This document shows positions 6,128 through 10,918 of a DNA stretch of 10,918 bases, piece by piece (position 1 is the first letter of the stretch; every line of letters starts with the position of its first letter). This DNA comes from an uncultured Coriobacteriaceae bacterium. GTDB lineage: Bacteria; Actinomycetota; Coriobacteriia; Coriobacteriales; Atopobiaceae. The stretch covers positions 1 to 10,918 of the forward strand of contig CACXZL010000027.1 in the NCBI GenBank assembly GCA_902772085.1, in the 5' to 3' direction. The translations under genes were made by a program, and so were the position numbers. The notes under the pieces were generated by a model. The model ran no database searches, was not told where the DNA came from, and worked only from the letters and a program-made list of their open reading frames with translations.

Positions 6128-6742
6128 TCATCGGCCTCGAGCGCCAGCTCGTCAGCCAGCTCAGCGAGCGACAGCGCTGCCGCAAGCTCGCTCAGCTCTG
6201 AGACCACAAGCTCGGTAGCAACGAGTGCTTCCTCGAGCTCGTCCGTCGACCTGTCGCAAGCTACCACGTACGAGAACGAGGCCTTTGGCATCAAATACGA
6301 CCTGCCCGAGGGCTGGAAGTTTACAGACGCGGCCTCACTTGCGGAAACAAGCTCCGTTATCAGGTCCGCCGCAAGCAGCTCCGCCATCGACATGGTAGCC
6401 ACCAACGCGGATAATACCACAAACGTTATACTTGCTGTCATAGACCCGAGCGAAGAGACCGCCGGTAAATCCGCAGAGGACTTCCTCAAGGCGCAGACGG
6501 ACGCCATGCAGGAGGGTCTCGAGGGCAATTTCAGCTATGTATCAGACGAGGCAGAGATCACGTTCAACGGCATCGATCGCAAGCTCCCAGCGATGCTCAC
6601 GACCATCACTGAAAACGGCAAGACCCTGGTCGTCTGCCAAGCAGTTGCCGAGAAGGACGGCCACTACCTCAACTTCCTTTCCGTCGGCACGACCAAAGAC
6701 GACGTGCTCGACTCGTTCTCCAGCTTCAGGTCGGTTGCCTAG
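6050..6742 (+). CDS. Lipoprotein, second of tandem pair
   Basis: 230 aa; ATG 6050 follows AGGAAGGGA. The signal peptide and LAAC lipobox (Cys23) are almost the same as in the upstream copy. A Ser/Ala-rich spacer follows (to about residue 75), then the same domain opening TYENEAFGIKYDLPEGW. Conserved blocks shared with the first copy are IDMVA-NAD (about residue 115-125), AVAEKDGHYLN and a terminal S.GTT..DV..SF..F.S. The mature regions have diverged well beyond the signal sequences. It is exported and membrane-anchored, probably in the cell wall zone. No enzyme motif is visible. A candidate terminator follows at 6762. The tandem arrangement indicates local duplication, and I do not know the role. 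Confidence 0.9.
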   Translation: MKTVGKITTLAASLSLSFVLAACGGSSSASSASSSASSASDSAAASSLSSETTSSVATSASSSSSVDLSQATTYENEAFGIKYDLPEGWKFTDAASLAETSSVIRSAASSSAIDMVATNADNTTNVILAVIDPSEETAGKSAEDFLKAQTDAMQEGLEGNFSYVSDEAEITFNGIDRKLPAMLTTITENGKTLVVCQAVAEKDGHYLNFLSVGTTKDDVLDSFSSFRSVA

Positions 6743-6761
6743 CCAAGGCCTTCATCGCAAA

Positions 6762-6790
6762 CGGGCGTGGCATGCAACCGCCCGCTCTTT
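6762..6790 (+). terminator. Candidate terminator after second lipoprotein
   Basis: CGGGCG (6762-6767) pairs with CGCCCG (6779-6784) and is followed by CTCTTT, a short T-rich tail. It lies 20 bases after the stop codon. The stem is only 6 bp and the T-run is weak, so this is a moderate call. Confidence 0.5.
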
Positions 6791-6843
6791 GTCATTTGCT
6801 AGAGAACGGCGGCAGTCCGACTCACGCACATGCGCAGGTAAGA

Positions 6844-6888
6844 GAACCCCGCCCGTTTCGCGCTTGGCTTGCGAAACGGGCGGGGTTC
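6844..6888. terminator. Perfect 18-bp inverted repeat, likely bidirectional terminator
   Basis: Bases 6844-6861 are the exact reverse complement of 6871-6888, with a 9-base loop. The plus-strand exit reads TTCATCGTT and the minus-strand exit TTCTCTTA, so both are modestly T-rich. It could back up the terminator at 6762 and stop leftward transcription. The stem is longer and more perfect than usual for a terminator. Confidence 0.55.
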
Positions 6889-6942
6889 ATCGTTATGTCT
6901 GCGCAGTTCCATACGCCATGCGCATCGTATTGCATGCCCCAT

Positions 6943-6996
6943 TCACGCCCTCGGGGAGAGCACGGCGAGCGCCCCGTTGAACGCCGAATCAGGCAT
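6943..6996 (-). CDS. Possible 17-aa peptide
   Basis: ATG 6996 follows AAAGGA by five bases. The frame reads MPDSAFNGALAVLSPRA then TGA, and downstream lies the perfect inverted repeat. A TATGAT box sits about 25 bases upstream of the ATG on the minus strand. Too short to prove; it could be a leader or regulatory peptide, or chance. Confidence 0.2.
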   Translation of the reverse strand: MPDSAFNGALAVLSPRA

Positions 6997-7064
6997 CTCG
7001 TTCCTTTCAGCAGGGCGAGCATCATATCATGTACCATTGGGACCAGATAACCAACCGCATTTCC

Positions 7065-7073
7065 TGCTAAGAT
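7065..7073 (+). promoter_or_regulatory. Extended -10 of histidine phosphatase gene
   Basis: TGC then TAAGAT (7068-7073), 33 bases before the ATG at 7107. No strong -35 at 17 bases. It matches the TGCTAnnAT pattern found before both lipoprotein genes. Confidence 0.45.
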
Positions 7074-7106
7074 GGACATGTGCAGCCAAGCCTCAAGGAG
7101 TTGTAT

Positions 7107-7766
7107 ATGATGCAAAAGACTTTATATGCCATGCGCCACTGTGAGACGCTTTTCAACGTGCAGCACAAGTCCCAAGGATGGTGCGACTCGCCCATCACGC
7201 CACGCGGCCGCGCGCAGTGCAAGGTCGCCGGAGAGCTCCTAAAGAAGCGCGGCCTCACCTTCGACCACTTCTTCACCTCCACCTCGGAGCGTTGCGTCGA
7301 CACGATGGAGCTTGTTTGTGAGGCCGCCTTTGGCGAGGTGAAGCCCTACGTACGCCTCAAAGGTCTGCGCGAGTGCGGATTTGGCATCTTTGAGGCCAAA
7401 GACGACTTCTGCGAGCCGAGTTTTGGCCCCGCACGCAGCAGCATCATGAAGGCCGCCGGCGGCGAATCCGACGACGAGGTACACGCGCGCATCGGCACCT
7501 GCATAGACCAGATCATGGAAGACGCCGAGACGCAAAACGTGCTCATCGTCAGCTCGGGTGGATCCTTGCGCCATTTCTACGGGATGCACGAGGCTACGTC
7601 GCGTGCCTCGTTTGTGGCAAACACGAATTGCATGACATATGTGTACACATGGGAGGACGGGCTCTACACGTGCACCGAGATCATCGCCCCGGATTTCTCG
7701 GACCTTGACTTCGGCGGTCTTGACGGCTCGGGCGTGCCCAACCGTTGGGAGCTCGGAAGCTGCTGA
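7107..7766 (+). CDS. Histidine phosphatase superfamily protein, atypical active site
   Basis: 219 aa, cytoplasmic. ATG 7107 follows AAGGAG with a six-base spacer; an upstream in-frame GTG at 7080 has no such site, and ATG 7110 is an alternative. The fold signature is YAMRHCETLFN with nucleophile His11, STSERCVDTME with Arg62, and LRECGFGIFEA with Glu89, as in phosphoglycerate-mutase-like phosphatases. Two changes are notable: the RHG motif reads RHC, and the second catalytic histidine (normally V-S-H-G/A-G) is serine in VSSGGSLRHF, at Ser150. His156, six residues on, might or might not substitute. The enzyme may therefore be altered or inactive, acting by binding. The substrate is unknown. 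It appears to be a single-gene unit with its own extended -10 promoter. Confidence 0.85.
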   Translation: MMQKTLYAMRHCETLFNVQHKSQGWCDSPITPRGRAQCKVAGELLKKRGLTFDHFFTSTSERCVDTMELVCEAAFGEVKPYVRLKGLRECGFGIFEAKDDFCEPSFGPARSSIMKAAGGESDDEVHARIGTCIDQIMEDAETQNVLIVSSGGSLRHFYGMHEATSRASFVANTNCMTYVYTWEDGLYTCTEIIAPDFSDLDFGGLDGSGVPNRWELGSC

Positions 7767-8084
7767 GCAGGGTCTTGTTTGCCGCTTCAGGCGCGCTTCG
7801 TGGCGGCGTCGCGCGCTGATCTGCCTACGTCACCTTGCCAGGCAGCGTTGGATCGATCGGCTCCGATTATGTCTGCATATTCCGCGTTGTAGCCTGCCAA
7901 GGGCCAAACCTCACGATCCCGGCCATCCCGTATACCGCGTAACGATTATACGTTGGCATCGACCGGAATTGGCAGCACGGCCTTGTCCTTGTTTGTCCCT
8001 CCCGTTTGGGCCAAGGTCTCATCCTTCACGTGTATACTGGTTGCACAGCACGATCCAGCGCGGATTCTAATTTCGGGGGGAGCC
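7767..8084. other. Intergenic region upstream of the flavoprotein
   Basis: 318 bases without a supportable gene. It carries a candidate -10 box near the right end and G-rich sequence just before the flavoprotein ATG. I see no clear terminator after the phosphatase, no tRNA and no strong repeat. A small inverted repeat, AACG-ATTATA-CGTT, is centred near 7946. Confidence 0.5.
8033..8038 (+). promoter_or_regulatory. Candidate -10 box for the flavoprotein gene
   Basis: TATACT lies 46 bases upstream of ATG 8085. The -35 region is poor, so activation by a regulator or a different true start is possible. Confidence 0.35.
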
Positions 8085-10918
8085 ATGGGAGATTTTGAAC
8101 ATTGGGCCACGCCAGATGCGCCGCCCAGCGAGGAATGCCTGCATCCAAAGCGAAACCAAGGCAACGTTATCGTCGAGGTGTTTGAGGGGCCGGAGACGGC
8201 GCGCACCAAGGAGGAGAGCGAGCATCCCGAGTTGTGGGAGCCAAACTACGTCTGGCGACCAACGAGACCGCATCGGCCGGACGAGCCCATGGGCCCCTAT
8301 GTCCCTGCCACGCAGGTGGACCCGTCCGAACGTCCCGAGACCATGAAGCTCGCCAAGCTCATGATCGACCGCATCCCGCAAAAGCTTGGCATCAAGAAGA
8401 TCAAGACCTCAGATCCCGAGTATTGGGGCTTGTTCTCGATCTTCACCGAGGAGACGGCTTATATCGCAAACCGCATGGGCGTACGTCGGCCGATGACCAT
8501 GGAGCAGATCGCCAAGGCCTGCAAGTGGCCGCTGGAAAAGGTCGAACCGCTAGTAAACCACATGGCCCAAGTTGGCAACCTAGAGTACAACTGGGAAAAC
8601 CTCGACGGCAAGAACCCCGAGCACCGGAAACGCTTCGTGCTGCCAGTGCAGCTGCCGGGCATGGGCGAGTTCTACGCCATGAACGAGGCGGCGCTCGAGC
8701 AGCATCCCGAGATGAGCACGTACTTCGAGCGCATAGCCGTCACCGGCCCCAGCGAGGTCGCTCCCATGGTGCCTCCCGGAGGCGGTGGTCTCGGCATGCA
8801 CGTGATTCCCGTGGAGAAGGCCATCGAGCAGATCGAGAGCTCGGCGGACGTCGAGCACATCTCCCACTGGCTCAAGAAGTACGATCGCTTTGCGAGCAGC
8901 GTGTGCTCGTGTCGCATGAGCGAGACGGTGCGTGGCATAAACACCGGCGACGACCCCGAGGGATGGTGCATCGGCGTGGGCGACATGGCCGACTACGAGG
9001 TGCAGACGGGCAAGGGTCGCTACATCACCTACGACGAGGCCATGGAGATCATCCAGAAGGCCGAGGACCTGGGCTTCGTGCATCAGATCACAAACATCGA
9101 CGGGTCCGACAAGATCTTTGCCGTGTGCAACTGTCAGAAGTCGGTATGCTTTGGGCTGCGTACGAGCCAGCTCTTCAACACGCCGAACTTCAGTAGGTCG
9201 GCATACGTGGCGCACGTGGACGCCACCAACTGCGTGGCCTGCGGCCAGTGCGTGGAGAACTGCCCCGCTGGCGCCGTCAAGCTCGGACAGAAGCTCTGCA
9301 CAAGCCACGGCCCCATGACCTACCCGCATCGTGAGCTGCCCGACGAGGTTGAGTGGGGCCCCGAAAAGTGGGACCCTGACTATCGCGACAACAACCGCAT
9401 AGAGACCTACGACAGCGGCACCGCCCCCTGCAAGGTGGCCTGCCCCGCCCATATCGCGATCGAGGGGTACCTGCGCCTCGCCGCACAAGGTCGCTACGCC
9501 GAGGCGCTTGCGCTCATAAAGAAGGAGAATCCGTTCCCCGCCGTATGCGGGCGCGTATGCAACCATCGCTGCGAGGATGCGTGCACGAGAGCACGCGTAG
9601 ACCAGGCCGTCGCGATCGAAGCCGTGAAGAAGTTCATAGCCGAGCGCGACCTCGAAGGCGAGACGCGCTTCGTGCCGCCCGTGTTGCAGCCGTCGCTGCG
9701 CGGGCCGTATCCGGAGAAGATCGCGATCATCGGTGCGGGGCCGGCCGGCCTCACCTGTGCTTATTATCTGGCTACGTTGGGCTATGCGCCCGTGGTATAC
9801 GAGAAGAACGAGCTTCCCGGCGGCATGATGACCTATGGCATCCCCAGCTACAAGCTGGAGAAAGACGTCGTCGCAGCCGAGATAGACGTGCTGCGCGAGC
9901 TGGGCGTGCAAATCCGCTGCGGCGTGGAGGTCGGCAAGGATGTGACCTTGGACGAGCTGCGCGAGCAGGGCTTCTCGGCGTTCTATCTAGCGATTGGCGC
10001 TCAAGGCTCGCGCAAGGCGGGCATCCCCGGAGAAGCCGGCCCGGGCGTATGGAACGCCATCGACCTTTTGCGTGAGGTGCTCGTTGACGAGAGCCGTGCA
10101 CTCAAGGGCACCACCGTCGTCATCGGCGGCGGAAACGTGGCCATCGATGCGGCACGGGCCGCCATACGCGCGGGATCGGACGTCGTCTCCATGGTGTGCC
10201 TAGAGCAGCGCGCCGAGATGCTCGCAACTGCGGAGGAGATTGACGAGGCAGAGTTCGACGGCGTGACAATGGACTGTGGCTGGGGGCCCACGGAGGTCCT
10301 GCGCGATGCAGACGGCGCCGTGTGCGGCGTGAAGCTGCGGCGTTGCACGAGCGTCTTTGATGCGGACGGCCGCTTTACCCCTCGGTTCGACGATGAGGAC
10401 GTGCGCACGATCGCATGCAGCAACGTAGTCTTCGCCATCGGGCAGACCATCGAGTGGGGCGATCTCCTGGCAGGCGAGGCCGTGGAACTGGATAGTGCAT
10501 GCCGCGCCAAGGCCGACGCAAAGACATTCCAGACGGCACAGGCCGACCTCTTCGTGGGAGGCGACGCGCTTACCGGACCCTCCTTCGTGATCGACGCCAT
10601 CGCGCAAGGTCACGAGGCGGCCATCTCCATTCATCGCTTCGTGCAACCGGGCAACTCACTCACCCTCGGCCGCAACCAGCGCCGCTACGTGGAGTTGGAC
10701 AAAGACGACATCGTTCTCAACCCCAACGACTACGACCACGCGGGACGGCAGCTCGAGGGTACGCGCGAGGACGTGGACGTACGCCGCACGTATCGCGATT
10801 GGCACCTCACGCTCACCGAGGAGCAGGTGCGCACCGAGACCGCACGCTGCCTGCAATGCGGGGCGAGCTACGTCGATCCAAACCAGTGCGTGGGCTGCGG
10901 CGTATGCACCACCAAGTG
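8085..10918 (+). CDS. Large FAD/NAD(P) and 4Fe-4S oxidoreductase, 3' truncated by window
   Basis: The frame is open from ATG 8085 through 944 codons to the window end with no stop. The start follows GGGGGGAG at an unusually short distance (2 bases). Residues 1-86 are a hydrophilic extension. About 110-165 look like a winged-helix segment (MTMEQIAKACKWPLEKVEPL). About 270-360 form a Cys-rich domain with C274SC276R, Cys295 and C348NC350....C355, followed by a ferredoxin C383-x2-C386-x2-C389-x3-C393P. Next comes a GltD-like N-terminal Fe-S domain (C449...C453P and C488GRVC492...C496...C500). Then there is an FAD fold with GAGPAG (550-555), a second dinucleotide fold GGGNVA (681-686), and a GGDALTGPSFVIDAI..G FAD-closing motif. 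Finally Cys922 and 925 and C935-x2-C938-x2-C941 begin a second ferredoxin cut by the edge. It is likely a cytoplasmic electron-transfer hub between NAD(P)H, flavin and Fe-S partners. The specific pathway is unknown, and it is not simply glutamate synthase small subunit. Confidence 0.9.
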   Translation, partial: MGDFEHWATPDAPPSEECLHPKRNQGNVIVEVFEGPETARTKEESEHPELWEPNYVWRPTRPHRPDEPMGPYVPATQVDPSERPETMKLAKLMIDRIPQKLGIKKIKTSDPEYWGLFSIFTEETAYIANRMGVRRPMTMEQIAKACKWPLEKVEPLVNHMAQVGNLEYNWENLDGKNPEHRKRFVLPVQLPGMGEFYAMNEAALEQHPEMSTYFERIAVTGPSEVAPMVPPGGGGLGMHVIPVEKAIEQIESSADVEHISHWLKKYDRFASSVCSCRMSETVRGINTGDDPEGWCIGVGDMADYEVQTGKGRYITYDEAMEIIQKAEDLGFVHQITNIDGSDKIFAVCNCQKSVCFGLRTSQLFNTPNFSRSAYVAHVDATNCVACGQCVENCPAGAVKLGQKLCTSHGPMTYPHRELPDEVEWGPEKWDPDYRDNNRIETYDSGTAPCKVACPAHIAIEGYLRLAAQGRYAEALALIKKENPFPAVCGRVCNHRCEDACTRARVDQAVAIEAVKKFIAERDLEGETRFVPPVLQPSLRGPYPEKIAIIGAGPAGLTCAYYLATLGYAPVVYEKNELPGGMMTYGIPSYKLEKDVVAAEIDVLRELGVQIRCGVEVGKDVTLDELREQGFSAFYLAIGAQGSRKAGIPGEAGPGVWNAIDLLREVLVDESRALKGTTVVIGGGNVAIDAARAAIRAGSDVVSMVCLEQRAEMLATAEEIDEAEFDGVTMDCGWGPTEVLRDADGAVCGVKLRRCTSVFDADGRFTPRFDDEDVRTIACSNVVFAIGQTIEWGDLLAGEAVELDSACRAKADAKTFQTAQADLFVGGDALTGPSFVIDAIAQGHEAAISIHRFVQPGNSLTLGRNQRRYVELDKDDIVLNPNDYDHAGRQLEGTREDVDVRRTYRDWHLTLTEEQVRTETARCLQCGASYVDPNQCVGCGVCTTK

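Larger units (their letters stand above)
6743..7106. other. Intergenic region with hairpins, no confident gene
   Basis: The 364 bases between the second lipoprotein and the phosphatase hold a candidate terminator, a long perfect inverted repeat (6844-6888), a possible 17-aa minus-strand frame (6943-6996) and the phosphatase promoter. Longer frames crossing it lack ribosome sites and family features. Confidence 0.6.

Noticed and set aside
7946..8029. Minus-strand frame of about 27 codons ending in LPIPVDANV
   Set aside because: The composition is protein-like, but no ribosome site precedes the GTG and nothing upstream supports a longer gene.
8234..9196. 320-codon plus-strand frame in another phase
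   Set aside because: Arg/His-rich, no ribosome site, and overlaps the true flavoprotein frame.
8580..9911. 443-codon open frame on the minus strand
   Set aside because: It lies antisense to the flavoprotein, which has unmistakable Cys, FAD and NAD motifs. The reverse frame is open because of the high GC at third positions.

Overview
This is a GC-rich, gene-dense bacterial window. Strong GGAGG-type ribosome sites, a PTS-driven trehalose operon, short Ser-rich lipoproteins with a Gram-positive style lipobox and a large flavin/iron-sulfur oxidoreductase together suggest an anaerobic high-GC Gram-positive gut or oral bacterium. My best guess is class Coriobacteriia (Olsenella/Atopobium/Collinsella relatives). 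That assignment is an inference from gene content and style; there is no rRNA to settle it.

Layout. (1) 1-3035, plus strand: the 3' part of a trehalose PTS permease (EIIC-EIIA), an intercistronic hairpin, then trehalose-6-phosphate hydrolase (treC), closed by a clear intrinsic terminator. The pair imports and phosphorylates trehalose, then splits trehalose-6-P into glucose and glucose-6-P. (2) 3070-4622, minus strand: a nucleoside-phosphorylase-fold protein (3070-3870) lies downstream of a string of very small reading frames. These include a Cys4 protein of 73 aa with a GTG start (4209-4430) and a 32-aa single-membrane-span peptide (4524-4622), each with a good ribosome site. Two weaker mini-ORFs lie between them and the phosphorylase. 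(3) 4717-5025, plus: a DNA-binding-domain-only MGMT-family protein that keeps the PCHR cysteine. (4) 5156-6742, plus: two tandem paralogous lipoproteins whose first 78 coding bases are almost identical although the mature parts have diverged strongly. (5) 6743-7106: no confident gene, but two hairpins, one with a perfect 18-bp stem, and a possible 17-aa minus-strand frame. (6) 7107-7766, plus: a histidine-phosphatase family protein with RHC for RHG and no histidine at the usual second catalytic position. (7) 7767-8084: no gene, probably the promoter region of the next gene. (8) 8085 to the window end, plus: a very large flavoprotein, still open after 944 codons. It joins a winged-helix-like N-terminal region, a Cys-rich domain, a 4Fe-4S ferredoxin, a GltD-like FAD/NAD(P) module and a second ferredoxin that runs off the edge.

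Three plus-strand genes (both lipoproteins and the phosphatase) share an extended -10 element of the form TGCTAnnAT, 57 bases (first lipoprotein) or 34-57 bases upstream of their ATG. The least explained part of the window is the minus-strand small-protein cluster leading into the nucleoside phosphorylase. It is the best candidate for an undescribed module, but the operon link and any function are inference.
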